From Martelella radicis (GTDB lineage: Bacteria; Pseudomonadota; Alphaproteobacteria; Rhizobiales; Rhizobiaceae), in contig NZ_JACIDZ010000001.1 in the NCBI RefSeq assembly GCF_014196625.1, forward strand, positions 1 through 64,000: a stretch of DNA of 64,000 nucleotides, written 5' to 3'. The translations under genes were made by a program, and so were the position numbers. The stretch's first letter is position 1. Each line of letters opens with the position of its first letter. Below the pieces are notes generated by a model. It searched no databases, was not told where the DNA came from, and saw nothing but the letters and a program-made list of their open reading frames with translations. Of this stretch, positions 10,304 through 20,912 are shown piece by piece.

Positions 10304-11350
10304 ATGGATTCTTTTGTCTCAACCTATCTCTGGCCCGGACTGATCATGGTCGGTCAGTCGCTGCTGCTGCTGGTCCTTCTGCTTGTCGGTATCGCCTTCA
10401 TCCTGCTCGCCGACCGCAAGATCTGGGCTGCCGTGCAGATGCGTCGCGGCCCGAATGTGGTGGGTCCCTTCGGCCTGTTCCAGTCCTTTGCCGACCTGTT
10501 CAAGTTCGTGCTGAAGGAGCCGATCATTCCGGCGAGCGCCGACAAGGTCGTGTTCCTGCTGGCGCCGCTGATCTCGGTGACGCTGGCGCTGGCGACCTGG
10601 GCGGTGATGCCGGTTGCGGACGGATGGGTGATCGCCAACATCAATATCGGCATCCTGTATATCTTCGCCATTTCCTCGCTTGAAGTTTACGGCGTGATCA
10701 TGGGCGGCTGGGCGTCGAACTCGAAATACGCCTTTCTCGGCTCGCTGCGTTCGGCGGCGCAGATGGTGTCCTATGAAGTCTCGATCGGCCTCGTCATCGT
10801 CACCGTGTTGCTGACCGTCGGATCGCTGAACCTGTCGGACATCGTCTTCGCCCAGACGACTGGCCTCGGCACCATGCTTGGCCTGCCGAACTCGTTCCTT
10901 GACTGGAACTGGCTGGCGCTGTTCCCGATGTTCATCGTGTTCTTCATCTCGGCGCTGGCCGAAACCAACCGTCCGCCCTTCGACCTTCCGGAAGCCGAAT
11001 CCGAACTCGTCGCCGGCTTCATGGTCGAATACGGCTCGACCCCGTACATGATGTTCATGCTCGGCGAATATGCGGCCATCGTGCTGATGTGCGCGCTGAC
11101 GACGACGCTGTTCCTCGGCGGCTGGCTGCCGATCATCGATGTCGCGGTGCTGAACTGGATCCCGGGCGTCATCTGGTTCCTGATCAAGGTTTGCCTCTGC
11201 TTCTTCATGTTCGGCATGGTGAAGGCATTCGTGCCGCGCTACCGCTACGACCAGCTGATGCGTCTCGGCTGGAAGGTCTTCCTTCCGCTGTCGCTCGCCA
11301 TGGTCGTCATCGTGGCCTTCGTTGTTAAACTGACCGGCTGGGTGGGCTGA
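10304..11350 (+). CDS. nuoH: NADH-quinone oxidoreductase subunit H
   Basis: NuoH (ND1) is the membrane subunit at the junction with the peripheral arm and forms part of the quinone entry channel. The 348-residue protein has about eight membrane helices and the signatures [20 protein letters not shown] near residue 37 and [20 protein letters not shown] near residue 220. Length matches the family. It starts ten bases after nuoG. Confidence 0.97.
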   Translation: MDSFVSTYLWPGLIMVGQSLLLLVLLLVGIAFILLADRKIWAAVQMRRGPNVVGPFGLFQSFADLFKFVLKEPIIPASADKVVFLLAPLISVTLALATWAVMPVADGWVIANINIGILYIFAISSLEVYGVIMGGWASNSKYAFLGSLRSAAQMVSYEVSIGLVIVTVLLTVGSLNLSDIVFAQTTGLGTMLGLPNSFLDWNWLALFPMFIVFFISALAETNRPPFDLPEAESELVAGFMVEYGSTPYMMFMLGEYAAIVLMCALTTTLFLGGWLPIIDVAVLNWIPGVIWFLIKVCLCFFMFGMVKAFVPRYRYDQLMRLGWKVFLPLSLAMVVIVAFVVKLTGWVG

Positions 11351-11390
11351 TTGATGGTGCTTTTCGAAGTGCCGGATTGGAGAATTTGAA

Positions 11391-11882
11391 ATGGGTTCTG
11401 TTGCTCAGGCTTTCAATGCCGTCTTCCTGAAGGAGTTCGTCGGCGCGTTCTTTCTGACGATGCGCTACTTCTTCGCCCAGAAGTCGACGGTCAACTATCC
11501 CTTCGAGAAGGGACCGGTGAGCCCGCGCTTTCGCGGCGAGCATGCGCTGCGCCGTTATCCCAACGGCGAGGAACGCTGCATCGCCTGCAAGCTGTGCGAG
11601 GCGATCTGTCCCGCCCAGGCCATCACCATCGAGGCCGGTCCGCGCCGCAATGACGGCACGCGCCGCACGGTGCGCTACGACATCGACATGGTGAAATGCA
11701 TCTATTGCGGTTTCTGCCAGGAGGCATGTCCGGTGGAAGCCATCGTCGAGGGGCCGAACTTCGAGTTCGCCACCGAGACGCGCGAAGAACTTTACTATGA
11801 CAAGGAACGTCTCCTCGCCAATGGCGACCGGTGGGAGCGCGAGATCGGGCTCAACATCGCGATGGACGCGCCCTACCGCTGA
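11391..11882 (+). CDS. nuoI: NADH-quinone oxidoreductase subunit I
   Basis: NuoI (TYKY) is a ferredoxin-like subunit with two [4Fe-4S] clusters (N6a and N6b). In the 163-residue product the two motifs are clear: [15 protein letters not shown] and [16 protein letters not shown]. The N-terminus holds the amphipathic segment LTMRYFF that lies on the membrane. Length is standard. Confidence 0.97.
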   Translation: MGSVAQAFNAVFLKEFVGAFFLTMRYFFAQKSTVNYPFEKGPVSPRFRGEHALRRYPNGEERCIACKLCEAICPAQAITIEAGPRRNDGTRRTVRYDIDMVKCIYCGFCQEACPVEAIVEGPNFEFATETREELYYDKERLLANGDRWEREIGLNIAMDAPYR

Positions 11883-12021
11883 GACGCGAGCAAATACATG
11901 GCCGGGCGGCGTGAAGCCGGCCGGTGAAACGATCTGAGAACGGAAAGCCTGGCCAGTCGGCCGGTTTTTCAATGAGACGCGTCCGGGGTTTCCGCGACGT
12001 ACAGGAAGAGAAGGCACCAAG

Positions 12022-12636
12022 ATGGGTCTCCAGGCTCTTTTTTTCTATATTTTCGCGTTTATCGCCGTGGCCTCGGCGTTCATGGTGATTTCCGCGCGGA
12101 ACCCGGTCCATTCGGTCCTGTTTCTGATCGTGGTGTTCGTGAATGCCGCTGCGCTGTTCATCCTGGCCGGCGCGGAATATCTCGGCCTGTTGCTGCTCGT
12201 CGTCTATGTCGGCGCTGTCGCGGTGCTGTTCCTCTTCGTGGTGATGATGCTGGACATCGACTTCACCGCGCTCAGGTCCGGCATATTGCGCTACGCCCCG
12301 GTCGGCGCGCTGATCGGCGTTGTGCTTCTGGCCGAACTGATCGTGGTTGTCGGCGGCACCTTCATCTCGCCGGAGATCGCATCCAACACGGCGATGCCGA
12401 TGGACCCCTTGTCCGAAACATCGAGCGTTCAGGCGATCGGCGACGTGATCTACACGCATTACGCCTATTTCTTCCAGGTCGCGGGGCTGATCCTGCTGGT
12501 GGCCATGATCGGCGCGATCGTGCTGACGCTGAAGCATCGTACGGACGTGAAGCGCCAGAACATCGGCAAGCAGGTGGCGCGTACGCCCGAGACGGCGCAC
12601 GAGGTCGTCAAGGTCAAGCCCGGCCAGGGCCTATAA
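12022..12636 (+). CDS. nuoJ: NADH-quinone oxidoreductase subunit J
   Basis: NuoJ (ND6) is a membrane subunit of complex I with five helices. The 204-residue protein shows the conserved SARNPVHSVLFLIVVF segment and AEYLGLLLLVVYVGAVAVLFLFVVMML, whose third helix contains the pi-bulge region. A 139-base gap separates it from nuoI. The hydrophilic C-terminal tail after about residue 170 is not conserved. Confidence 0.96.
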   Translation: MGLQALFFYIFAFIAVASAFMVISARNPVHSVLFLIVVFVNAAALFILAGAEYLGLLLLVVYVGAVAVLFLFVVMMLDIDFTALRSGILRYAPVGALIGVVLLAELIVVVGGTFISPEIASNTAMPMDPLSETSSVQAIGDVIYTHYAYFFQVAGLILLVAMIGAIVLTLKHRTDVKRQNIGKQVARTPETAHEVVKVKPGQGL

Positions 12637-12678
12637 TTTACGAGAATTCAGCAGGGATACGGACTCAAGGACAGAGCA

Positions 12679-12987
12679 ATGGAAATCGGACTTTCCCACT
12701 ACCTGACGGTCAGTGCCATACTTTTCACGATCGGCGTTTTCGGCATCTTCCTGAACCGGAAGAACGTCATCATCATTCTCATGTCCATCGAGCTGATCCT
12801 GCTTTCGGTCAATCTCAACATGGTCGCCTTCTCCGCCTTCCTGAACGATCTGGTCGGCCAGGTCTTCGCGCTCTTCATCCTCACGGTGGCGGCGGCGGAA
12901 GCGGCGATCGGACTGGCGATCCTCGTGGTGTTCTATCGTAACCGCGGCTCGATTGCGGTCGAAGACGTCAATATGATGAAGGGCTGA
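12679..12987 (+). CDS. nuoK: NADH-quinone oxidoreductase subunit K
   Basis: NuoK (ND4L) is a 102-residue membrane subunit with three helices. The conserved glutamates used in the proton path are visible in [17 protein letters not shown] and in the third helix [22 protein letters not shown]. It ends eight bases before nuoL. Length is exactly as expected for the family. Confidence 0.97.
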   Translation: MEIGLSHYLTVSAILFTIGVFGIFLNRKNVIIILMSIELILLSVNLNMVAFSAFLNDLVGQVFALFILTVAAAEAAIGLAILVVFYRNRGSIAVEDVNMMKG

Positions 12988-12994
12988 CCTCCAG

Positions 12995-15004
12995 ATGATC
13001 TACAAACTCATCATTTTCCTGCCGTTGCTCGGCTTCCTCATCGCGGGCCTCTTCGGAAACCGGATCGGCGCCAAGGCGACCGAATGGGTGACCATCGCCT
13101 TCATGGCGGTCGCCGCCATCCTGTCCTGGTACGTCTTCATCTCGGTCGGTTTCCTTTCTCACGCCGAGGATCTGGTGATCCAGGTTCCGGTGATGCAGTG
13201 GATCTCCTCCGGCGACATCGACGTCGCCTGGTCGCTGAGGATCGATACGCTGACGGCGGTCATGCTGGTCGTGGTCAACACGGTCTCCTGTCTCGTCCAC
13301 CTCTATTCGGTGGGCTACATGCACGATGACCCGCATCGTCCGCGTTTCTTCGCCTATCTGTCGCTGTTCACCTTCGCCATGCTGTCGCTGGTGACCTCCG
13401 ACAATCTCCTGCAGATGTTCTTCGGCTGGGAAGGCGTCGGTCTTGCCTCCTATCTGCTGATCGGTTTCTGGTACAAAAAGCCGTCGGCATGCGCCGCCGC
13501 GATGAAGGCTTTCATCGTCAACCGTGTCGGCGACTTCGGCTTCCTGCTCGGCATTGCCGGCCTGTTCTTTCTGGCGCACACGATCAATTTCGATCCGATC
13601 TTTGCCGCCGCCGAGCGCATCGCCGACAATCATGAGGCTGCGGTTGCGGCCGGCGAGCAGGTGCCGGTGCTGCACTTCCTCGGCATGGACCTGACCCTGA
13701 TGCATGCGATCACCGCGATCTGCCTGCTTCTGTTCATGGGCGCGATGGGCAAATCGGCGCAGTTCCTGCTGCACACCTGGCTGCCTGACGCCATGGAAGG
13801 CCCGACGCCTGTTTCGGCCCTTATCCATGCCGCGACCATGGTGACGGCCGGCGTCTTCCTGGTCGCGCGCATGTCGCCGCTGTTTGAACTTTCTCCCTCG
13901 GCACTGACCTTCGTGACGCTGATCGGCTCGATCACCGCGCTCTTTGCGGCAACCATCGGACTGGTGCAGAACGACATCAAGCGCGTGATCGCCTATTCGA
14001 CCTGTTCGCAGCTCGGCTACATGTTTGCCGCACTCGGGGCAGGGGCCTACGGCGCTGCCGTCTTCCACCTCTTCACCCACGCCTTCTTCAAGGCGCTCCT
14101 GTTCCTTTGCGCCGGTTCGGTCATCCATGCCGTTTCCGGCGACCAGGACATGCGCCGCATGGGCGGCCTCAGGAAGCATATCCCGATCACCTTCTGGGGC
14201 ATGATCTTCGGCACGCTTGCCATCACCGGCGTCGGCATTCCCGGCACTGTCATCGGTGCGGCCGGCTTCTTCTCCAAGGATGCGATCATCGAGGCGGCCT
14301 TCGTTTCGGCAAGCCCGCTGGCCAACTTCTCCTTCTGGGCGCTGGTCATCGCCGCCGTGCTGACGGCCTTCTACTCATGGCGTCTGATCTTCATGACCTT
14401 CTTCGGCAAGCCGCGCGCTTCTTCCGATGTCATGCATCATGTTCATGAATCGCCCTGGGTCATGCTGATCCCGCTGATCGTGCTTTCGGTCGGTGCGCTC
14501 TTCGCCGGTGTCGTCTTTGCCGAGTTCTTCTACGGCCATCACTATGCCGAGTTCTGGAAGGGGGCGCTGTTCACCGGACCGCATAACGAGGTTCTGGAAG
14601 AGCACCATCATGTTGCTCTGTGGGTCAAGCTCTCGCCGTTCTTCGCCATGCTGATCGGTACGGTTGTCGCGATCTACATGTACCTGATCAAGCCGGCATC
14701 GGCGCCGGCGATGGCGCGTGCCTTCCCGCGGATCTACGCATTCCTGCTCAACAAGTGGTATTTCGATGAACTGTACGACTTCCTGTTCGTCCGTCCCGCC
14801 AAGAAGCTCGGGCACTTCCTGTGGCAGAAGGGGGATGTGGGCGTGATTGACCGGTTCGGACCCAATGGCATTGCCGCGCTTGTGGTTGATGTCACCAACC
14901 GGGTGGTCAAGCTGCAGTCCGGTTATGTTTACCACTACGCGTTTGCCATGCTGATCGGCGTTGCCGCTCTCGTAACGTGGATGATGCTCGGAGGGGCGCT
15001 GTAA
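12995..15004 (+). CDS. nuoL: NADH-quinone oxidoreductase subunit L
   Basis: NuoL (ND5) is the distal antiporter-like proton-pumping subunit. The 669-residue protein has about 16 membrane helices, with the core [29 protein letters not shown] around residue 255 and [20 protein letters not shown] around residue 329. The long lateral helix typical of NuoL occupies the C-terminal part. Its stop codon shares one base with the nuoM start (TAATG). Confidence 0.97.
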   Translation: MIYKLIIFLPLLGFLIAGLFGNRIGAKATEWVTIAFMAVAAILSWYVFISVGFLSHAEDLVIQVPVMQWISSGDIDVAWSLRIDTLTAVMLVVVNTVSCLVHLYSVGYMHDDPHRPRFFAYLSLFTFAMLSLVTSDNLLQMFFGWEGVGLASYLLIGFWYKKPSACAAAMKAFIVNRVGDFGFLLGIAGLFFLAHTINFDPIFAAAERIADNHEAAVAAGEQVPVLHFLGMDLTLMHAITAICLLLFMGAMGKSAQFLLHTWLPDAMEGPTPVSALIHAATMVTAGVFLVARMSPLFELSPSALTFVTLIGSITALFAATIGLVQNDIKRVIAYSTCSQLGYMFAALGAGAYGAAVFHLFTHAFFKALLFLCAGSVIHAVSGDQDMRRMGGLRKHIPITFWGMIFGTLAITGVGIPGTVIGAAGFFSKDAIIEAAFVSASPLANFSFWALVIAAVLTAFYSWRLIFMTFFGKPRASSDVMHHVHESPWVMLIPLIVLSVGALFAGVVFAEFFYGHHYAEFWKGALFTGPHNEVLEEHHHVALWVKLSPFFAMLIGTVVAIYMYLIKPASAPAMARAFPRIYAFLLNKWYFDELYDFLFVRPAKKLGHFLWQKGDVGVIDRFGPNGIAALVVDVTNRVVKLQSGYVYHYAFAMLIGVAALVTWMMLGGAL

Positions 15005-16515
15005 TGAGCGACTGGCCAATTCTCTCAACAGTCACCTTCCTGCCGCTCGTCGGTGTGGTGCTGATCCTGTTTACCCGCGATGACAACGAGACGGGCCTGC
15101 GCAACATCCGCAATGTTGCGCTGCTCACGACGCTGTTCACCTTCGTCGTATCGCTGTTCATCTGGGTCAATTACGATCCGGCGGATCCGAACTTCCAGAT
15201 GATCGAGAACCACGCGTGGCTCGGAACCGGTATCTCCTACCATCTCGGCGTTGACGGCATCTCTATGCTGTTCATCCTGCTGACGACGGTGCTGATGCCG
15301 CTTTGTATCCTCGCATCGTGGGAAGCCATCACCTATCGGGTGAAGGCCTATATGATCGCCTTCCTCATTCTGGAAACGCTGATCATCGGCGTGTTCGTCT
15401 CACTCGATATCGTGATGTTCTACATCTTCTTCGAGGCAGGCCTGATCCCGATGTATCTGATCATCGGCATCTGGGGTCACGACCGGCGCGTCTACGCCTC
15501 GCTGAAGTTCTTCCTCTACACCTTCGCCGGCTCGGTCTTCATGCTGTTGTCGATCATGGCGATCTACTGGGTGACGGGCACGACCAGTGTTCCGGTGCTC
15601 CTGGAATATGATTTCCCGGTGAACCTGCAATACTGGCTGTTCCTCGGCTTCTTTGCATCGTTCGCGGTCAAGATGCCGATGTGGCCGGTGCACACCTGGC
15701 TGCCGGATGCCCACGTGGAAGCGCCGACGGCGGCCTCGGGCGTGCTGGCAGGCGTGCTGCTGAAACTCGGCGGCTTCGGCGTGTTGCGCTACTCGATGCC
15801 GATGTTCCCGGACGCGTCCTATTACTTCGCGCCGCTGATCTTCGCGCTGTCGATCATCGCCATCATCTACGCCTCGCTCGTGGCGCTGATGCAGACCGAC
15901 ATGAAGAAGCTGATCGCCTATTCATCGGTCGCGCATATGGGCTACGTGACCATGGGCATGTTCTCGGCAACGACAGAGGGCATCGAGGGCTCGATCTTCC
16001 TGATGTTGTCGCACGGCATCGTTTCGGGCGCTTTGTTCTTCTGCGTCGGTATCGTCTACGACCGCATGCATACGCGTGAGATCGCGGCCTTCGGCGGTCT
16101 GGTGAACAACATGCCGAAATTCGCTGTCGCCTTCATGATCTTCACCATGGCCAATGTCGGGCTTCCCGGCACGTCGGGCTTCATTGGCGAATTCCTGACG
16201 GTGATCGGCGTGTTCCAGGTCAATACCTGGGTGGCCGTGTTTGCCGCCACCGGCGTCATCCTTTCCGCCGCCTATGCGCTCTGGCTTTATCGCCGCGTGA
16301 TCTTCGGCGCACTGGAGAAGGACAGCCTCAAGGCGCTGCTCGACCTTTCCACGCGCGAGAAGTTCGTTCTCTACCCGCTGATCATCCTGACGATTTTCTT
16401 CGGTGTCTATCCGGAGCCGATCTTCGCGGCGATCCACGGCCCGGTAGCCCAGATCGTTCAACACTATGACGCTGTTCTGGAATCCACCAAGAACATCGCG
16501 CTGCCGGTATACTGA
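15004..16515 (+). CDS. nuoM: NADH-quinone oxidoreductase subunit M
   Basis: NuoM (ND4) is the middle antiporter-like proton-pumping subunit. The 503-residue protein starts [20 protein letters not shown] and contains [17 protein letters not shown], the key glutamate helix [15 protein letters not shown] and [22 protein letters not shown]. The start at 15004 overlaps the nuoL stop; a longer start inside nuoL is less likely. Length is standard. Confidence 0.97.
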   Translation: MSDWPILSTVTFLPLVGVVLILFTRDDNETGLRNIRNVALLTTLFTFVVSLFIWVNYDPADPNFQMIENHAWLGTGISYHLGVDGISMLFILLTTVLMPLCILASWEAITYRVKAYMIAFLILETLIIGVFVSLDIVMFYIFFEAGLIPMYLIIGIWGHDRRVYASLKFFLYTFAGSVFMLLSIMAIYWVTGTTSVPVLLEYDFPVNLQYWLFLGFFASFAVKMPMWPVHTWLPDAHVEAPTAASGVLAGVLLKLGGFGVLRYSMPMFPDASYYFAPLIFALSIIAIIYASLVALMQTDMKKLIAYSSVAHMGYVTMGMFSATTEGIEGSIFLMLSHGIVSGALFFCVGIVYDRMHTREIAAFGGLVNNMPKFAVAFMIFTMANVGLPGTSGFIGEFLTVIGVFQVNTWVAVFAATGVILSAAYALWLYRRVIFGALEKDSLKALLDLSTREKFVLYPLIILTIFFGVYPEPIFAAIHGPVAQIVQHYDAVLESTKNIALPVY

Positions 16516-16532
16516 GACAGGATCTTTTGGAC

Positions 16533-17972
16533 ATGACCTCGGAACTCCTACTTTCAAGTCTGAAGCTGATCATGCCGGAGCTGATCCTTTCGATCGGCGC
16601 CATGGTCCTGTTGATGATCGGAGCCTTTGCCGGTCGCAAGAGCGGTCCGGCGATCGTCGGGCTTTCGGTCTTTCTTCTGATCGCGGCTTTCGGCGCTCTG
16701 TTCTGGGCGGGCTCGGGCACGGCCTTCAACGGGTCGCTCACCTTCAACGCCTTCACCCGTTTCATGCAGGTGCTGGTGCTGATCGGCGCGGCCTTGTCGA
16801 TGATCCTGTCTGTCGGCCATGAGGAGCCGGAATATCTCGATCGCTTCGAGTTTCCGGTGCTGATGCTGCTGTCGACCACCGGCATGATGCTGATGGTTTC
16901 GGCCAACGACATGCTGGCCTTCTACATGGGCCTCGAACTGATGTCGCTGCCGCTTTATGTGATCGCGGCGATCAACCGGGACAGCCTGCGTTCCACGGAA
17001 GCGGGCCTGAAATATTTCGTTCTCGGCTCGCTGTCGTCCGGCATGCTGCTCTACGGCATTTCGCTGATCTACGGCTTTACCGGCAATATCGGTTTTGAGG
17101 CGATCGCAAACCAGATCTCGCTCGGCGAGACCGGTCTCGGCTTCATCTTCGGCATGGTCTTCGTGCTGGCCGGCATCACCTTCAAGATTTCCGCCGTTCC
17201 CTTCCACATGTGGACGCCGGACGTCTATGAGGGCGCGCCGACGCCGGTCACGGCCTTCTTCGCATCCGCGCCGAAGGTTGCCGCCATGGCGATCATCATT
17301 CGCCTGCTGATTGATGCCTTCGGCCCGGCCGTCGACCAGTGGCGCCAGGTCGTGGTGTTCATCGCCATCGCCTCCATGGTGCTCGGCGCCTTTGCCGCGA
17401 TCGGTCAGCGCAACATCAAGCGTCTGATGGCCTATTCCTCCATTACCCATATGGGTTACGCGCTGGTCGGTCTTGCCGCGGGCACGGAAGTCGGCGTCAG
17501 CGGCGTTGCCATCTACATGGCGATCTACCTGTTCATGACGCTGGGCGCCTTCGCCATCATCATGGCGATGCGGCTGAAGGAAGGCGGCAATGTCGAGAAC
17601 ATCGACGATCTTGCCGGACTGTCGCAGACCAAGCCGGTCATGGCCGTGGTGCTGACGGCGCTGATGTTCTCGCTTGCGGGCGTTCCGCCGCTGGCGGGCT
17701 TCTTCGGCAAGTACTTTGTCTTCCTGGCGGCGATCAACGCGCATCTTTATACGCTGGCGATCATCGGCGTGCTCTCCTCGGTCGTTGCCGCGTTCTACTA
17801 TCTGCGCATCGTCAAGGTGATGTGGTTCGATGAGCCGACCGTAGAATTCTCTCGGGTCGCCGTGGAGCTGCGCTTCGTCTTCGGTCTGAGCGGTCTCTTC
17901 GCCATCGGCTATTTGCTGTTCGGCGGTCCGTTGAACACGGCTGCGCAGTCCGCCGCAGCGGCGCTGTTCTAG
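16533..17972 (+). CDS. nuoN: NADH-quinone oxidoreductase subunit N
   Basis: NuoN (ND2) is the third antiporter-like subunit and closes the nuo operon. The 479-residue protein has about 14 helices, including the [17 protein letters not shown] block and [26 protein letters not shown] prefer the ATG at 16533, which lies nine bases after AGGAT; an in-frame TTG at 16527 is the alternative and adds two residues. The stop codon at 17970-17972 directly abuts birA. Confidence 0.96.
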   Translation: MTSELLLSSLKLIMPELILSIGAMVLLMIGAFAGRKSGPAIVGLSVFLLIAAFGALFWAGSGTAFNGSLTFNAFTRFMQVLVLIGAALSMILSVGHEEPEYLDRFEFPVLMLLSTTGMMLMVSANDMLAFYMGLELMSLPLYVIAAINRDSLRSTEAGLKYFVLGSLSSGMLLYGISLIYGFTGNIGFEAIANQISLGETGLGFIFGMVFVLAGITFKISAVPFHMWTPDVYEGAPTPVTAFFASAPKVAAMAIIIRLLIDAFGPAVDQWRQVVVFIAIASMVLGAFAAIGQRNIKRLMAYSSITHMGYALVGLAAGTEVGVSGVAIYMAIYLFMTLGAFAIIMAMRLKEGGNVENIDDLAGLSQTKPVMAVVLTALMFSLAGVPPLAGFFGKYFVFLAAINAHLYTLAIIGVLSSVVAAFYYLRIVKVMWFDEPTVEFSRVAVELRFVFGLSGLFAIGYLLFGGPLNTAAQSAAAALF

Positions 17973-18737
17973 ATGGCGGCGGGAAACCCCGCCGCTGCCT
18001 ATCGGCATGAGGCGCTTGGTTCAGTCGCCTCGACCAATCTTTCCGCGATGGAGCGGGCCGAGGCCGGTGACCCCGGCCTTCTCTGGATCACGGCGGACGA
18101 GCAGACAGGCGGACGGGCACGGCGCGGCCGCAACTGGATTTCCGAGCGGGGCAATCTCTATGCCTCGCTTCTGCTTGTTGATCCGGCGCCGTTTTCATCC
18201 CTGTCGTCCTTGCCGCTGGTCGCCGCCGTAGCGGTCCATGGCGCCATCAGCAGCATGATGGCCGGTAATGGCAGCGAGGTCGCGATCAAATGGCCGAATG
18301 ACGTGCTGATCGACCGGAAGAAGGTTTGCGGCATTCTGCTGGAAGCGCGCAAACTTGCCGATGGTCGTTCCGCGGTTGTCATCGGTATCGGGATCAATGT
18401 TGGATTTTCGCCGGAAGGAACCCCATATCCGGTGGCAAGACTGGCCGATTATGTTGCCGGCGCCGATCCCCAGGTTCTTTTTGCCCATCTGTTCTCGATC
18501 ATGGCGGATGAGCTTTCGATCTGGGATGGCGGGCGTGGCGTCGGCCGGACCGTTTCCCGCTGGCGCGCTGCCGCCTGCGGCATCAATGAACGGATCACCA
18601 TCAATCTGGCCCGCGAGCAGGTCTCCGGGCTTTTTGCCGGCATCGATGATTCCGGCATGCTGAAACTTGAAACGGAAGAGGGTTCGCGCACCTTTGCTGC
18701 TGGCGATGTCTTCTTCGAAAACAACAAGAACGGATAA
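17973..18737 (+). CDS. birA: Biotin--[acetyl-CoA-carboxylase] ligase
   Basis: The enzyme activates biotin as biotinyl-AMP and transfers it to a lysine of biotin-dependent carboxylases. The 254-residue product carries the ligase motif TADEQTGGRARRGRNWISERGN (the biotin and ATP loop) and KWPNDVLIDRKKVCGILLEA, then a small C-terminal SH3-like domain. The N-terminal DNA-binding domain of the enterobacterial BirA repressor is absent, so it is a monofunctional ligase. Its ATG directly follows the nuoN stop, so it is likely co-transcribed. Confidence 0.95.
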   Translation: MAAGNPAAAYRHEALGSVASTNLSAMERAEAGDPGLLWITADEQTGGRARRGRNWISERGNLYASLLLVDPAPFSSLSSLPLVAAVAVHGAISSMMAGNGSEVAIKWPNDVLIDRKKVCGILLEARKLADGRSAVVIGIGINVGFSPEGTPYPVARLADYVAGADPQVLFAHLFSIMADELSIWDGGRGVGRTVSRWRAAACGINERITINLAREQVSGLFAGIDDSGMLKLETEEGSRTFAAGDVFFENNKNG

Positions 18738-18744
18738 CGCTTAA

Positions 18745-20418
18745 ATGGCGGACAATAAGAACGAACTGGTTTTCCTGCCCCTCGGCGGGCTCGGTGAAAT
18801 CGGCATGAACCTCGCGCTATACGGCTATGGCCCTGCGGAAAAACGCGAATGGATCATGGTCGATTGCGGCGTCACTTTTCCCGGGCCCGAACTGCCCGGC
18901 GTCGACCTGGTGCTGCCCGATATCGAATTCGTGCGCGAACAGCGCGCCAATCTGAAGGCGATGATCATCACGCACGCGCATGAGGATCACTACGGCGCGA
19001 TCGCGACGCTGTGGCCGGGCCTCAATGTGCCGATCTACGCTTCGCCCTTCACCGCGGGCCTGCTGGAGGCCAAGCGCGAATATGAAAGCTGGATGCGCGA
19101 AATCCCGGTGACGATCTTCAAGGCCGGCGACACCATCAATGTCGGGCCGTTCACGGTGGAGGGCGTGCCCGTCAACCACTCGATCCCGGAACCGATGGCG
19201 CTTTCGATCCGCACCCCGCTCGGCAATATCGTCCATACCGGCGACTGGAAGATCGACCATGCGCCGACGCTCGGCCCCAAGACCGACGAAGCCCGGTTCC
19301 GCGCCATCGGCGACGATGGCGTGCTGGCGCTGATGTGCGATTCCACCAACGCCATGCGCGACGGCGTGTCGCCTTCCGAAGAGGAGATTTCGGCAAGCCT
19401 CAGAACGGTCATTGAAAACGCGGAAGGCCGCGTCGCGCTGACCACGTTTTCTTCCAATATCGGCCGCATCCGCTCGATCGCCAAGGCCGCCGACGAGGCG
19501 GGCCGCCAGGTGCTGCTGCTCGGCTCCTCGTTGAAGCGCGCGGTTGCCGTCGCCCGTGATCTCGGCATGATGGAGGGCGTGAAGCCGTTCGTCGACGAGG
19601 ACGAGTTCGGCTATATCCCGCGCGACAAGGTGGTTGCGATCCTGACCGGTTCGCAGGGCGAGCCGCGCGCCGCCCTTGCCAAGCTCTCGCGCGACGAGAT
19701 GCGCAATGTGGCGCTTGCCGCCGGCGATCTGGTGGTGTTTTCCTCGCGCGCCATTCCGGGCAACGAGAAGGCCATCCAGGACATCAAGAATGGTCTGGTC
19801 GAGCAGGGCGTCCATATTCTCACCGACAATGAGGCTCTGGTTCATGTCTCCGGCCATCCGCGCCGCAATGAACTGCAGCAGATGTATGATTGGATCCGGC
19901 CCGAAATTCTTGTACCGGTTCACGGCGAGGCCGCCCATCTGATCGCCCAGAAGGAGCTGGCCGAACAGAGCGGCATTTCCCAGGTCCCGCGCGTACGCAA
20001 CGGCGACATGCTGCGCCTTGCGCCGGGTCCGGCCGAGGTGATCGGCCATGTCGAGGCGGGCCGCGTGTTCAAGGACGGCAAGCTGATCGGGGACTTTGAC
20101 GAAATGGGCATCGGCGAGCGTCGCAAGCTCTCCTTCGTCGGCCACGTCTCCGTCAATGTCATACTGAATTCGAAGTTCGAGTTTTCCGGCGATCCCGACG
20201 TCGTGCCGGTCGGTCTTCCGGGCTTTGACGACGACGACGAGAAAATGGAGGACGTGCTGTTCGACGCCGTTCTCGGCGCTGTCGAAAGCATTCCGCGCTC
20301 GCGCCGCAAGGATCTCGGCATGGTCAAGGAAGCCATCCGCCGATCTGTGAGGGCCGCTGCCAATGAATGCTGGGGCAAGAAGCCGGTGGTAACGGTTTTT
20401 GTGAACAAGCTGAACTGA
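18745..20418 (+). CDS. rnj: Ribonuclease J
   Basis: RNase J is a metallo-beta-lactamase/beta-CASP nuclease acting in mRNA decay and rRNA maturation. The 557-residue protein shows the metal-binding motif THAHEDHYGAI (H77, H79, D81, H82), the beta-CASP region with FSSNIGRI and LTGSQGEPRAAL, and GHPRRNELQQMYDWIRPEILVPVHGE near residue 373. It starts seven bases after birA. In related genomes I expect a methylmalonyl-CoA epimerase gene and DUF1467 to follow; here they are displaced or missing. Confidence 0.95.
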   Translation: MADNKNELVFLPLGGLGEIGMNLALYGYGPAEKREWIMVDCGVTFPGPELPGVDLVLPDIEFVREQRANLKAMIITHAHEDHYGAIATLWPGLNVPIYASPFTAGLLEAKREYESWMREIPVTIFKAGDTINVGPFTVEGVPVNHSIPEPMALSIRTPLGNIVHTGDWKIDHAPTLGPKTDEARFRAIGDDGVLALMCDSTNAMRDGVSPSEEEISASLRTVIENAEGRVALTTFSSNIGRIRSIAKAADEAGRQVLLLGSSLKRAVAVARDLGMMEGVKPFVDEDEFGYIPRDKVVAILTGSQGEPRAALAKLSRDEMRNVALAAGDLVVFSSRAIPGNEKAIQDIKNGLVEQGVHILTDNEALVHVSGHPRRNELQQMYDWIRPEILVPVHGEAAHLIAQKELAEQSGISQVPRVRNGDMLRLAPGPAEVIGHVEAGRVFKDGKLIGDFDEMGIGERRKLSFVGHVSVNVILNSKFEFSGDPDVVPVGLPGFDDDDEKMEDVLFDAVLGAVESIPRSRRKDLGMVKEAIRRSVRAAANECWGKKPVVTVFVNKLN

Positions 20419-20912
20419 CAGCACCGTCTACGCCGTGTTTGATCCGCCAAGGGGAGCGGGTCTGAGGGCCACATTTGCGGTGGTTGCCAGCCTGCGTGCA
20501 ACGGCAGAGAACGCGCGGAAAGAGGCAGAACCCGCCGCTGCCTCCGGCGTTTCCGTGGCGCGCGGTCTTGTGGCATGGAGCTTTGTGCGGACGCTTGTCG
20601 GCCTGGGCGGCCGGCAAGGCTTGGATTGAAAACAGCTTTGGCGGTCGTTCGCCGGCATTTTGCCGCGCGTTGCATGCGTCACGCTGCAGCGAAGACCATG
20701 CGACGCGGTTGCCGCATGGTCTTGTCTCCATACTGGGATAGGCCGCTGTGGGCGGTGAAATATCATTTTTGCCGAACGGGGCATCTCTCGCTTCACTCAT
20801 CGCGTTCGATGCACTAAGATCAAATTTTGTTGTATGTTTCACCTTTTTGGGTCGCTCTGGTTGCCAGCCTTGCGACATTTGATTTTTCAGTTTTCATACT
20901 TCGAGGTTCGGC
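20419..20912. other. Non-coding stretch after rnj at an insertion breakpoint
   Basis: No convincing gene is seen in this 494-base stretch. A perfect 11-base inverted repeat sits at 20692-20702 and 20713-20723 (AAGACCATGCG and CGCATGGTCTT), without a T-run. The right part from about 20810 becomes AT-rich and probably carries the promoter of the acyltransferase gene. This is where the core gene order breaks. Confidence 0.45.

Noticed and set aside
16554-18008. 484-codon minus-strand open frame opposite nuoN
   Set aside because: Extreme His, Asp and Arg content shows it is the complement of a membrane protein.
18817-20424. 535-codon minus-strand open frame opposite rnj
   Set aside because: Shadow of the RNase J gene; low-complexity composition rich in Arg, His and Asp, and no family motifs.
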